DNA of 64,000 bases, taken from assembly GCA_024364735.1 (NCBI GenBank), contig JAGFNQ010005198.1, positions 59,879-123,878 on the forward strand, written 5' to 3'. Shown piece after piece: positions 22,584 to 33,954 of the stretch (its first letter is position 1; every line of letters begins with the position of its first letter). The position numbers and the translations under genes were made by a program. The DNA is from Boesenbergia rotunda (lineage: Eukaryota > Streptophyta > Magnoliopsida > Zingiberales > Zingiberaceae). Below the pieces are notes generated by a model. That model was given only the letters and a program-made list of their open reading frames with translations. It was not told the DNA's origin and did no database searches.

Positions 22584-23549
22584 CTATTCTACCAAGCATA
22601 ACCCTAACTGTCTTCTTAGTGAGCTGAACTCAAACTCAGGTAAGGGTTTGGTGAATATATCAGCTAAGTTAGATTTTGAGTCTACATGCTTAAGGACTAT
22701 CTCACCCCTGGCTACGTGATCTCTTACGAAGTGGTGTTTAACTTCTATGTGTTTAGTTCTGGAGTGTTGGATTGGATTCTTAGTTAGATTAATTGAGCTT
22801 ATATTGTCAATGTAGACTTGAGTTTGGGTGTAGTTGAGCTGGAAGTCTTTAAGAGTGTGCATCATCCATAAGAGTTGTGACACACACTCTCCTAAGGCTA
22901 CACACTCTCCTAAGACAAAATACTCAGTTTCAGTTGTGGATAGAGCTACACAGTGTTATTTTCTACTGCACCGACTTACTAGACTATTTCCTAACAGTTA
23001 GCAGCTTCCACTTGTACTCTTTCTAACTAGTTTACAACCAGCATAGTCAGAATCCGAGTATCCTGACAAGTCAAAAGTTGAGGTCCTAGGATACCAAATC
23101 CCTACACTTAGGGTGCCCTTAACGTATCTTAGTATTCTTTTTAGGGCTGCTAAGTGCGTTTCCTTAGCACAGGTTTGGTATCTAGCACACATTCCTACAG
23201 CAAAAAGGATATTAGGTCTATTGGCTGTAAGGTAAAGTAGACTACCAATCATACTTCTATAAAGTTTAAGGTCTACTGGTTTACCATCAGGGTCACTATC
23301 TATTTTTACATTTGTGGCCATGGGGGTACTTATGCTTTTGGAGTTATCCATTTTGAATTTCTTTATTAACTCCTTAGCATATTTGGATTGATGGACATAG
23401 TTTTCATTCCTAGTTTGCTTAATTTGTAACCCTAGAAAGAAATTGAGCTCACCAACTAAGCTCATTTCAAATTCATTTTCCATTATTTTAACAAATTCTT
23501 TTAAGAAATTTGAGTTGGTGGATCCAAAGATTATATCGTCGACGTAAAT
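22584..23549 (-). pseudogene. S1 RT C-terminal half and RNase H
   Basis: After a TAA at 23547-23549 the frame reads through the RT active site YVDD (23546-23535), then GELNFFLGLQIKQ and RPNILFAVGMCARYQT, and on into RNase H: GYSDSDYAGCK, ending at a stop near 22998. From about 22997 to 22884 the RNase H core is damaged, including a direct duplication of about 20 bp (CTCCTAAGGCTACACACT region, 22889-22915). The C-terminal part (22883-22584) keeps SRTKHIEVKHHFVRD and NLADIFTKPLP. It is the same domain as in W at 2192-2802. Confidence 0.92.
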
Positions 23550-24790
23550 TTATGCAATAAAGATGACCTTTTCTAAGGTCTTAATAAATAGGGTTGAGTC
23601 AATTTGTCCCTGGTTAAATTCCTTAGAGATGAGGTAGGTTGATAGACGCTCATACCATGTCCTAGGTGCTTGTTTTAGTCCATAAAGTGCTTTAGTGAGT
23701 TTGTAAACATGGTCAGGTCTTTCTAAGTCCTCAAAACTAGGAGGTTGTCCTACATAGACTTCTTCATTAATAAATCCATTTAGAAAAGCTGACTTTACAT
23801 CCATTTGGTAGAGTTTAAATCCTTTATGGGATGCAAAGGCTAACAACATCCTAATAGACTCAAGTCTAGCTATTGGGGCATAGGTTTCGTCATAATCTGA
23901 CCCTTCTACTTGACTGAACCTTTGGCTACTAAGCGGGCTTTGTTTCTCACTATTTCTCCTTTATCATTTAGCCTATTCCTGAAAACCCACTTAGTATCAA
24001 TAATGGATTTGCCCTCAGGTTTAGGTACTAGTTCCCAGACTTGGTTCCTCTCAAACTGGGCTAACTCTTCTTGCATTGCTATGATCCAATCAGGATCAGG
24101 TAAGACTTCCTCTATAGTCTTAGGTTCAATTTTTGAAATCAGTGCAATCTGACTAAGGTTCCTATAGGAGGACCTAGTTCTGACTCCTAAGGTTGGATCA
24201 CCCATAATTTGATCAGTTGGGTGACTGAGTCTGGGTTTCTTAGTTTTTCTGGAACTTGGTTCAGCCTCAGGTCCGGCCGATCGGTTTGGTTCAGTATTTG
24301 GTTCAACTACTTGGGTTGGTTCAATTATTGGTTCAATTGACTCAATAGTTGGTTCAATAGTTAGTTCATTTAGGGGTTCAATTAAAGGTTCAACAGTTTG
24401 TTCATTATCTTCTTGATCAGTATTTGATGAATTTAGATCTGGATTATCAGATTTTGAATTAATTTCTTCATCAAATTTCAGATTTGTTGATTCTTCAATT
24501 TTCTTAGTTTGTTTATTGTAAATCCTATAGGCTCTACTTGTTGTTGAATATCTTAAGAAGATGTCTGGGGTTGACTTAGACTGGAATTTACCTAGATAGT
24601 CCTTGATGTTTAGGATATGGACTTTGCATCCAAAGACCCTTAGGTAATGTAGGTTTGGAAGTCTATGGTAGTATAATTCATAGGGTGTTTTATTGTGTCG
24701 TTTGTTAATTAGGACCCTATTTTGGATGTAACAAGCCGTACTAATTGCTTCTACCCAAAATTGGTTAGCTAGGTTAAATTCATTGAGCAT
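23550..24790 (-). pseudogene. S1 integrase C-terminus, TIEP linker and RT N-terminal half
   Basis: 24790-23906 starts with the integrase C-terminal region (NLANQFWVEAISTACYIQNRV, TPYELYYHRLPN). An acidic linker with repeated IEP words (TIEPTIESIEPIIEPTQ) follows, then the conserved RT entry DPDWIIAMQEELAQFERNQVW and IDTKWVFRNRL. A frameshift at about 23906 leads to 23849-23550 (YQMDVKSAFLNGFINEEVY, YGLKQAPRTWY). The next stop, TAA at 23547-23549, sits where most relatives have CAA or CAG (C-to-T). Confidence 0.92.
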
Positions 24791-24814
24791 ATCCCTAGCG
24801 GCTTCTTGTAGATT

Positions 24815-25745
24815 CTATTTTTTTCGATCAACTATCCCATTTTGTTGGGGAGTTCTAGGACACGAAAATTCGTGTATATACCCGTTTATCTTACAAAACT
24901 CATCGAATCGTTGATTTTTAAACTCTCCCCCGTGATCAATCCTAAGCCTTTTGATTTTGGCATCGTTTTGATTTTCAATTAACTTACAAAAATCACAAAA
25001 TAAGTTTAGGGTTTCATCTTTGGTTTTTAAGAACCTAACCCAGGTAAACCTAGAGTAATCATCAACAATTACTAAGCAGTACCGGTTTCCGCTTAGTGAC
25101 TTGGCTCCATGTGAATCAAATAGGTCAAGGTGCAGGAGCTCAAGTGTGGTTTGAGTTAGATCTGATTGAATTAGTTTGTGATTAGACCTGGTTTGTTTAC
25201 CTTGATTGCATGATTCACATATTAAGTTTTCATGGTTCTTAATTTTGGGTATACCTTTAATTAGGCCAAGTTGGGTGATTTTTGAAATTAATCTCAGATT
25301 AGTGTGACCTAATCTCCTATGCCAGAGGTTTGATTCTTCTAACTGAGTTAACATGCATTTAGGTACTAAGGGTAGGTTTATAGTGTAATCATTATTTTTC
25401 CTAGAGCCCTTAAGCATGATTTCTGAGTCTTGCAAATTTCTAATCAGGCAGTTAGAGTTGGTAAAGGTAACTACATAGCTAGTATCACACAATTGACTTA
25501 TGCTAAGCAAGTTAAATCTAAACTCTTCAACCAGAAGCACCTTTTTAATAACAAAGTCAGATTTGAGTTCAATGTTACCTGAGCCAATCACTTTGAGTGT
25601 AGCATTGTTGCCAAATGCTACTGATAGCCTAGGTTCTTGAACTTGAGTTTGGTGAATTTCAATTTATCCCCATTCATGTATCTGCAGCACCCGCTATCCA
25701 ACATCCATTGATCCAAATCTTTATGTTCCTACACATAAAGAGTTT
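24815..25745 (-). pseudogene. S1 protease and integrase
   Basis: The protease remnant at 25739-25600 has the aspartic motif LDSGC (25711-25725 area) and then a frameshift. The integrase frame (25591-24815) contains the GAG-pre-integrase region with the HHCC finger (LWHRRLGHTN ... CESC). Of the catalytic acidic residues, the Asp in LHLDLF and the Asp in IDHGGEF are present. The final Glu of the usual NGVVERK motif is Asp (NGIVDRKK), and a TAG follows immediately. A catalytic E-to-D change would be expected to impair strand transfer. Confidence 0.9.
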
Positions 25746-26417
25746 GTTGATTTGGATCCAATTAGAATCAGGAATAGCCTAAATTGATTTTCACAACCTA
25801 ATCTGTCTCACCCAATCTAGAGTTATCAATCATGTTAACCTTATGGGTTTTTGTGAGACAGGTTTTAGTAGAAAGTTTTATTTTGAAAAATCATGATTAA
25901 TTTTGAGAAAGTTAAATTAATATTTTAAATACAATTTAAATTTATTTTGAAAAGAATGTTTGAATCTACGATTAACTGAAAATTTGTGTTAGATTCGAAT
26001 TTGACACAGAGTAAATTGAATTTGAATTTCAAAACTTGGCTTCCAGGTCTTGGCGAGGCACTAGGCCTTCTTTGGCCGTAGCCTTATTGGATCATCAACC
26101 CTTTCCTTGACAAAGCCTTTTAGTGAAATTTTATTTTCAAAATTACTTTTTGAGAAATTCTGGTCTAACTAGTTTGGGTCTTGGATCGGTAGCTTCGGCT
26201 AGTTCCACCAGTCTAAAGAGACCATGTAGTGTATACTTGACCTTATTAGAAAAGGCTTCCCTAACATAATATCATCTCACCGCCACCCAATACTATGTTG
26301 TTCAAATTTCAGTTAATTGGTTTAGTCCTTAGTCTAACCAGTCATAAGTCTAAGCATGGTAAATGGCTGAAAATAAATAGATAAGCAATAATGCAAATTT
26401 AAAACAAGAAAAGTGAT
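25746..26417 (-). other. Gag-to-pol spacer of S1, with putative 3' splice site
   Basis: About 670 nt between the gag stop and the first protease codons contain many stops in all frames. Blocks are shared with the regions downstream of gag in E3 (about 43560-44160) and E1 (49200-49640). On the minus strand TTTATGTGTAG lies directly before GAACATAAAGATTTGGATCA (about 25735), which begins the protease frame; this has the look of an intron acceptor. A matching donor is not identified. Confidence 0.5.
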
Positions 26418-28064
26418 TCATTTAATTATAAAAATTATTTTTAAGTTGGCTCCCCCTGGACTAAAGCCACGGTAATGATTAGACAAGATATGAATCATGT
26501 CCTTGGGGATCCAATATCGATTTGGTCCAGCTTGGTTGTTCAGGCATAGTTTGGGTACCCATGCCTGAACTTTGGGTCTAGACGGATTCAGTACAGCATA
26601 GTAAGATCTTTGTCTCGCCTTGGTTCGATAACCTAACCTGGAACGATTTAGAACGAACTTCTGTTTTCCAAGGATCATATCAAGACCTTTGGAACCAGAA
26701 GTGAATCGTTCCAAAGCTGCTCTAAGGTCCTTGACTTGAGTTTTCAAGGAGGAGTTCTCTTTCTCAAGTTTTTCAACTTGAGTAGAGGTTCCTTCTTGAA
26801 CCTTCTCAGTTAATGATCTAGAGTCAGCTCCCTCTTTCATGAGTTTTACTTCCTGTCGGAGGGACTCGACTCAGATTTTGGCTTTTTCCAAGTCGCGAGA
26901 AAGGTAAGCAATTAATTCAGTTAATTGAATTCTAGAAAATCCACTTACAGTGATTTCACCATCCTCTGAAAATGTGAGTTTTCCATCATCCGGCTCCGAT
27001 TCTGACTCGGTCTCGATTTCTTCCGAAGCAGTCAGAGCGAGCAGGTTCGACTGTGGAGCCTCTTCCTCTTCTTCAGAGGAAGACTCGTCCCACGTTGCTT
27101 GAAGGGCCTTCTTCCTTCTTATCTTCTTCATCTCCTTCAGATTGGGGTATTCTGTCTTGTAGTGACCCTTCTTTTTGCATTCGTAACAGGTCACATTTGG
27201 TTTGGTCTATTCATTTGAAGGTTCAGCTGGCTCTTCCTTTTTTCGGCTGGATTTCCTTCTGTTGGTCTGGTTTTTTAGTTCCTTGTAGTAGTCCCGGGCT
27301 AGCCAAACCAGCTTGGGTCGATTTCCTTTGCTGTCTTCTGAGTCTGAATCTGAGTCAGACTCGGGTGCAGGTTGGGGCTTCTTCTTGGTCATCTTTCCAG
27401 TTTTACCTGCAACAAAGGCAATGCCTTTCTTGGCCAGGGTGCAGTTAATCTGCTCATGTAATTGAAGTTCTGAAAACAACTCATCTAATTTAATTCTAGA
27501 TAGATCCCTTGAAACTTTGTACGCATCTACCATAGATGCCCACAAAGTGTTTCTCGGGAAAGCGTTAAGGGTGTACCTGATCAAGTCACGGTTTTCTACC
27601 TTGTAACCGATTGAATGTAGACCGTTGATCAGCTCCTGGATTCTGGCGTGGAGCTGGGCTGCAGATTCGCTGTCGTTCATCTTAATTGTGTACATCTTGT
27701 TTAGCAGTAGGTCCCTCTTGCTGATTCGGGTGTCGGAGGTTCCTTCGTGCAACTCAATTAACATACCCCAGAGTTCCTTTGCACTGTTGAATGATCCCAC
27801 CCAGTTCAGCTCTTCTTTGGTTAGGCCGCATTGGAGTGTTTAAGTCGCTTTAGCATCGGCCTCGATCTTTCTTTTCAGTGCGGTATCCCATTCGTTGAAA
27901 GATTGTGGCACTCCTTCAGCATTTTTCGAGATTTCCAGTCCAGATTGGATAATTATCCACATGTCCACTTGAGTTTTCAGGTGGACTTCCATCCGACTCT
28001 TCCAGTAGGAGAAATCCTCCCCACTGAAGAGTGGTGGTCTGGCTATACTGAACCCTTCTTGCAT
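26418..28064 (-). pseudogene. S1 gag (549 codons, three in-frame stops)
   Basis: One frame of 549 codons from ATG at 28064. Residues 1 to about 220 are the copia-type gag domain: RPPLFSGEDFSYWKSRMEVH, then KELW-LIELHEGTSDTR and the DLIRYTLNAFPRNTLWASMV segment. A serine/acid-rich part follows, then a zinc knuckle CYECKKKGHYKTEY in which the last Cys is Tyr. Next come an acidic segment, a coiled-coil stretch (VEKLEKENSSLKTQVKDLRA) and a conserved C-terminus (WVPKLCLNN ... IFIIK). Stops: TAA 27840-27842 (from CAA), TAG 27207-27209, TGA 26871-26873. The capsid cannot be made full length. Confidence 0.92.
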
Positions 28065-28283
28065 GGCTATTTAGATGTTCTGAATAAAAATAACAGAACT
28101 GTCCCAAGACTTGGTCTTGGATTAGCAGTGCTGGAAGAACAGATATATAAAAAAAATTATCGAGTGGTGTTGCACCAACCTCGATTAACGATAAAAATTC
28201 GATTGGAAAAAGAAATTAAAATTTTCAAAAAAAAATCTGAAAAAACACTCAAATTGGTGGTTGCACCAAATTTGAGCTTCCCC

Positions 28284-28297
28284 GCTCTGATACCACT
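28284..28297 (-). other. PBS of S1
   Basis: On the minus strand AGTGGTATCAGAGC begins right after the 5' LTR end (CCAACA), complementary to initiator tRNA-Met. The same site is seen in E3 (46134-46147) and, degraded, in E1 (35250-35263). Confidence 0.85.
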
Positions 28298-29644
28298 TGT
28301 TGGATCGAGTAAACACGATAGAGGGGGTGAATATCGTGAAAGCGTTTCGGATTAGAAAAGAGAATGCACAGCGGAAATTTAAACAAAACACACGGAACAC
28401 ACGTATTTTTACTTGGTTCGGTGTCGCGGTCGGCTTCTACTCCAAGGCCCACGGTCCTTGATCGTTTACTGTGGGCAATTCTATAATGCGTAAAGATTTA
28501 TAAAGATTGTTACAATAGTAGTGCAATAAAGAAAATTATACTCTTCGTTACCGATGCCCGGTGTGGATCGTACTTCGGAGCAGAGGGTCGTCGTCGGTGC
28601 TAGAATCTCAAGATCGGAGGTTTCCGGAGCAGAGCGCTTGAACGAAGAGTGTAAAGGCGTTGGAAAATTGATGTGTTGAAGCCTTGGGGTCGAGCTCCTT
28701 TTATAGCAATCCTGGGGGCGCCCTGGACGTTGGGGGCGCCTGACACGTGCCTTCAGATCCGAGACATCTCATCCAAGCTCGGTCAGCGATTATCCCTCCA
28801 GAATCGGCCTCGGAGCTGACGGGGTGCCCGGGACACTAGGGTCGCCCTCCTTGACTTGGTCTGTTGGCTTCTGGTTACTTTGCTTCAATTACTTTGACCT
28901 TGGGCGCCCGGGGCCTCCGGGGCGCCCTGCTTACTGCAGTATCGAAGCAACTCTTGCTTCCTTGTTTTGCCTTGACCTTGGGGGCGCCCGGGAGACTAGG
29001 GGCGCCTTGCCTAGCTGTCTGCCCCTCTCTTTTGGGCCGTTCTGAGCTGCAGAAACACATTCCTTCGGTCCTGCATTCAAGGTTAGTTCCAAAATAGCAA
29101 AGCAAGAGTATTAGATAATTTTTTACAGCCGTAGCTGTCTTGGTTCTGACTTCGGGTCTCCCAAATGGAACCCTAGGTCGAACCGATGCCTACTTTTCCC
29201 TCGACGGGGAACGCATCCTCACCTACTCCTCTCAGGAGAGTTTACCTTTTGCAAAACCAGCTCCTCCGGTTGGACTTTTGCCCAGCAGTCCTTCGCCAAG
29301 TGCCTAGCAGCCCTTCGCCAGGTCTTCGGTACCAAGCAGTCCTTCGCCAAGTGCCTAGCAGCCCTTCGCTAGGTCTTAGATTCCTAGCAGCCCTTCGCTA
29401 GGTGCCTAGCAGTCCTTCGCCAGGTCTTAGACTCCTAGCAGCCCTTCGCCAGGTTCCTAGCAGCCCTTTGCCATGTTTTAGGGTTTCGATGCCTAGCAGT
29501 CGTTCGCTAGGTGCCCAGCAGCCCTTCGCTAAGACTTCTTTCTGCACACTCAGTGAACACATTAGACCAAAATAACATCTTAACTTTTGAACCCTTTGCC
29601 ATTATCAAAACCCAGGTTCGACTTAGGTGCTACCTGCACCAACA
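28298..29644 (-). repeat. 5' LTR of S1
   Basis: 1347 bp with the same ends as 19976-21326. The hairpin array is at 29283-29537. The two S1 arrays differ at scattered bases, including unit stems near the distal end (for example 29490-29530 against 21170-21215). Confidence 0.93.
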
Positions 29645-29926
29645 GTTATCCTAGACAATAATTAACTAACTGGACCCCGACGATAAACACAAAAATCGAT
29701 GGTCCAATCGTCGTCTTTTCCGCGGTTAATTAATCCGGAAAGTTACAAGGCCTTGACCTCGGTTTTGGCCAAGTTGTGACTTGGAATAATTAACACGACG
29801 ATGAGACGGTCATTAGAGGGATGGGTCTCTATTCGGATTAAATTTTTAATTCGTAGACATAGAGAGGTCTCTCTGATACGACCCCGTAGTTGTCTTGGAA
29901 ACCGCCAAGCCATACCTAACAAGTGG

Positions 29927-32230
29927 AGTCCATCACACAGCCGTTGCGCGACACTCTTCCATACAATGGTTCAACCTCCTAAAAGTAAACACAAAAACCC
30001 TGAGGAATACTTTATATGGCCCTTATCTTGATTGGAATTCTGTATCCATATAACCCTCAGGAGACTGGCCTGCCCTGTAAAATGGCATATAGTCCTTAGT
30101 CCTTCTCAGGCACTAATATATGCTTTTACCGCAATCCAATTTTCTTGTCCTGGGTTACTCCGATATCTACTAACTATGCCCATAGCATAACAGATATTTG
30201 GTCTCATTTTTAGCATACATGAGGCTTCCTATAGCCAATGCAAAAGGAACCGCCATTACCTATTCTATCTCTTTTGATAATCAAAACATATCTCCTTAGA
30301 TAGAGTTGCTCCAAAACTGAAAAATGCAAAACTTTTCTTGGAGGTATCCATACTAAAATGAGTTAGGACAGTATCTTGAATGATGCTTGGGATAAGCACA
30401 TCATCCTTGTCTAGAGATCCCTTAGATCTTTGATCCTCAAGGATGTGTCTTACTATTCCCAAGTCCTTCATGATTGCTTGGACAACCATACCCTTACGTC
30501 TGACAATATTTCATCATTGTTGCCAACCAACAAAATATTATCTACGTATAGTACAAGAATACCACCACGTATCTATCTCATTACTTACATACACAAATCT
30601 CATTCGTCCTTTGAACAAATCCACATGACTAGATTTATCTCATCAAAGCGGATATTCCTTGTCACAGGTCTAAGGATCCGGCTCATGTTCACCAAGGAGC
30701 CAGTCCATAGACTTTCCAAGAACATGAATCCTTTAGGTTGACTAACAATCCTCCCACTATTATAAGATACCCTTGTGTATCATCTATGACACGAGGTGCA
30801 GTGCCTTGTGGTATTCCCACTTGTACAGTTGGTACTAAGATTAGAATGTGCCCTTATTTAATTTACCCAGAATAACTCTACTCATGGGCTTGTGGTTTTA
30901 TTTCATAGTCCTTTTCCTAAGAATCAGACATTCGTACCAACGAATATCGTCTGATCCTTAGGACTATTAAACCACCTTTTGTCCCCTTAGGATAGCCTAC
31001 GAACATATGCACTAGATTCCAACTTATCAGTGTCTCTCTTCAGCACATGTGCTGAACTACCCATAATCTAAACATGCCTTAGACTAAGCTTTCGCTTAGT
31101 CTACATTTCTATGGTTTTAAGAGACTACTGACCTAGATAATATCAAGCATATACACCATCGTATCCAGGGCATATCCCTCATGAACAAATCTGGCTAATC
31201 TCAGAGTGGCTTATCATCTTCCTAACCATTACCTTAAGAGACCTTTTTCTTTCCATGTGTTGCACCGTTCTGTAGGGGCACACCAGGTGCAGTGAATTGG
31301 GATCGAATCCCAATCATTGATAAGTAAGTCCTACAACTATCCCTAGAGGTACTTGCCATTACGATCTAATCGTAATGTCGCCATACTTTTACTCTGATGT
31401 TTCTCTGCATCAGACTTGAATTCTTTAATCTCATCAAAGTATTTAGTCTTGCAGTACATCAAGTAAATATACTTTATACTTTTAATAATTGTTTATAAAA
31501 TAAACAATGTATTCAAGAGTACTTCTATTCTGGATAGACTAAGAACTTATACTTATCAGTTTGAACTAATTCCTACATATCTTTGGCTTTATGCCCCTAG
31601 GCTTAGAAAAAACCTCTTTGGTCTTGTTACCTTCCTAGTGAGAGTCAAAGATCTTAAGCAAGACAAGTCTTCCATCACCAATGAACCCAAAGGCTCATTG
31701 GTTAATAACCTTTGAATCCCACTAAAGGTTAATAAGATCAAGCCTTAGAGATAAAATATATGTTTGGTTCTACTTGGAAGGAACCTTTCTCTTACTTTGG
31801 TTAGATGATAAGCTATCTAATTGCATCATGAGAGCTTTTGGTTTTGAGCTAATTGCCTATCTATGCACTTTGACAGATAATCCTTCTATTCTACTTTTAA
31901 CAATAAAAGCAATAGAATATCTTATTCCAGAAACTGAACAAAAAGTTCTTTCTAAAAATTAAGTACATAAAGAAAATCTCTATAAAACCAAAATTATATC
32001 ATCCTATGCTAATGACATAAATGAATAAATAAACTCCCACTGCAAAAGTCATCTCCATAGCCTAACCATGTAGTCAGTAATATCCTCCTCAGCTAGCCAT
32101 TGGGTTTCTTGGAACCCCTGCACAAAAATGCAGACATGATTAGTGGCATCCATATCTACACACCAGGTACCGGTAGATATCACCACTAAACATGTTAGAA
32201 AGACAAAAGAAGAAAATATACCTGAATTAT
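29927..32230 (-). pseudogene. Decayed pol of copia element X
   Basis: On the minus strand, scattered frames show integrase words (FKSDAEKHQSKSMATLRLDR at about 31440-31340), the RT core (a YVDN-like box and LVGNNDE at about 30540-30500, then VRVWLSK and a DTSLRIKD/LSQASF region) and the start of RNase H (AIGSLMYAK, about 30250; TVWKS-like at 29950). Stops and shifts interrupt every stretch. The RNase H continues at 18190 on the other side of Y. It resembles the pol of the last element (62998-64000) more than S1. Confidence 0.75.
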
Positions 32231-32234
32231 TACC

Positions 32235-32984
32235 CTAACGGCGGGGACAGTCCGCCTTCCAATGTCCTGACTGCTTGCACACAAAGAACTTGCCTTTCGG
32301 CTTCTTTATGCATCCCTGAGGTCCCTGTAATCCTATTTCTTTCTTTGCTCTAGTATGTTTCTTCTTCTTCTTTCCTTTCGGATTAGAAGTAGAAATCACT
32401 TGAGCAATGAATGTCTGTGAAAGAGAAAATGCCTCTGCCGCCTCAAGTTCTGTCTGAAGATCTACCCACGAATATGAACGCTTGTCCATATTATAGCTTA
32501 GGCGAAACTTCTCAAAACTCTTTGGTAGAGATTGGAGGATGAGATCGACCTGGGTTTCCCTATCGATTTATGCTCCAAGGATTTTCATCTCTTTCAGCCA
32601 AGCCATCATTTTGAGAACATGTTCCCTTACGGGCATACCCTCGATCAAGATGGTCGTCATCAAGTTCTTCATGACCTCCTGCCTAGCGGCTCGATTTTGA
32701 TGCCCGAAGAGTTCATCGAATTTGGATGTTTTATCACTGGTAATGGAAGAAGCCTGATTTTGATGACACTGAGTCGTCTCGTCTGCTTCTAACCATTTCC
32801 TAAAATATTCAAACTCCTCTTCAGTATTAATCTCGCTAGGCTTTTTGGCATAGAACTCAACAAGATCACATTTGGGTTCCCTGACAGTAGAGACAAAATT
32901 CATATTTAATTCCTAATCCATATTTTTATTAAGGGCATTAATTTGGTTTTCTCTTTGAATTAGCTCAAGTGGGTCTAGATCCAT
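32235..32984 (-). pseudogene. Gag of copia element X
   Basis: One frame from ATG at 32984 with a TAG after about 24 codons and a TAA near 32568. It shows the copia gag (UBN2-type) pattern: FEYFRKWLEADETTQCHQNQ, then KNLMTTILIEGMPVREHVLK and, after the TAA, VDLILQSLPKSFEKFRLSYN. The tail has lysine runs and a zinc knuckle, FFVCKQSGHWKADC, whose first Cys is Phe. Position between the leader and pol agrees with a complete element order in X. Confidence 0.8.
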
Positions 32985-33954
32985 TTTAAAAACACCTGAG
33001 AATCACAACAATCACACACTTTAGTTTTAAAAATAAATTGACTCCTCAAAATTATAAATTTTCAAAAACAACCAATACCTCAAAACACCGAGAATTTCGC
33101 ATGTCATGATGGCGTGGACGTATATGAATTCTACATTTGTGAGAGGAGGTTTTACCCATTAATTTTACTATCTTGTCATCCTAACATTCTGACAAGTAAA
33201 ATTAATAGTTGGTCCTCTTCGGCCCTACAAATAATAGCAGTGACTCTGATGGGGAGATACTATTATTTGTATTTAAGTGTTTACCATTACATGACACTAA
33301 GAAATTTTTTTTTCTGATTATGTGTCTTCCGATGGGGAAGTACACATACTCTTCAATAATTTCCTATAGTCTTTTCTGACCTAGTGATCCGTAGAACAAG
33401 TTCATCCGATGGGGAGGAAGGCACTCAGAGCCGACGTGCAGGCTTGTTCGCATCACTTATCAGATTGTAATGGAGGCCACGGGACCCTTAGGGTCCCTAT
33501 TCCACTTAGTTATTTACATTGAGGTTTTTCATATGCACACATACACGACAAGCACATAAACCAATATAATAAACAAGGTGAAATCCTAGATTTTTCCAAC
33601 TATTATGGCCTTGGTCTCCAATGCGCCTCCAGTCGTGTCGCCACCTCGTCCACTCCATCCTCTCCATGCGCAAGCCACCATGAAGGAGTCTCTGAGCCGA
33701 GAGGACTAGCTTACTTATTTACAAACATTGATCCTATACTCCACAAAGGAGTGTACATGCATACTAGATCAAAAGTAAATAAAAGTTTGGCTAAACAAGT
33801 GTCATATTTAATTACAAAAATTAAATACCTAATTTAGCCTCGTCAACCCCGAGGATTCAATTAATTTACAAAACACACAATCAATCACATACGTAACCAT
33901 TAATGTCATAATAGTTGGAATCTAGTGCCTACAACAAAGAGTTAGCCTACGCAC
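32985..33954 (-). other. Leader region of element X
   Basis: No coding frame of interest. It contains direct words GATGGGGAG(A/G/T) near 33250, 33333 and 33409 and runs to the insertion point of E1 at 33955. No PBS could be identified, so the LTR junction was probably lost together with the right end of E1. Confidence 0.45.

Larger units (their letters stand above)
19976..29644 (-). mobile_element. Complete SIRE-like Ty1/copia element S1
   Basis: The 9669-bp element has LTRs 19976-21326 and 28298-29644 and a perfect 5-bp TSD GTTAT at 19971-19975 and 29645-29649. Minus-strand order: 5' LTR, PBS, gag (28064-26418), about 670-bp spacer, protease, integrase, RT, RNase H (to 22584), a roughly 1.2-kb noncoding tail, polypurine tract, 3' LTR. 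INT before RT makes it Ty1/copia; the gag type, long LTRs and long 3' noncoding region fit the SIRE/Maximus group. The LTRs look very similar to each other, so insertion is fairly recent, yet every ORF has stops. Confidence 0.95.
18191..29921 (+). repeat. Solo LTR Y (TGTTAGG...CCTAACA), carrying element S1
   Basis: Left part 18191-19975 starts TGTTAGGATGTATAC; right part 29650-29921 ends GCCATACCTAACA, giving perfect 7-bp inverted ends. Excluding S1 the LTR is about 2.06 kb. TATAAATA at 19082-19089 marks a + strand promoter. Flanks are GGTGG (18186-18190) and AGTGG (29922-29926), a TSD with one mismatch. Open frames at 19244-19714 are arginine/serine-rich GC-biased sequence of the transcribed LTR part and are not accepted as genes. 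Confidence 0.8.
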
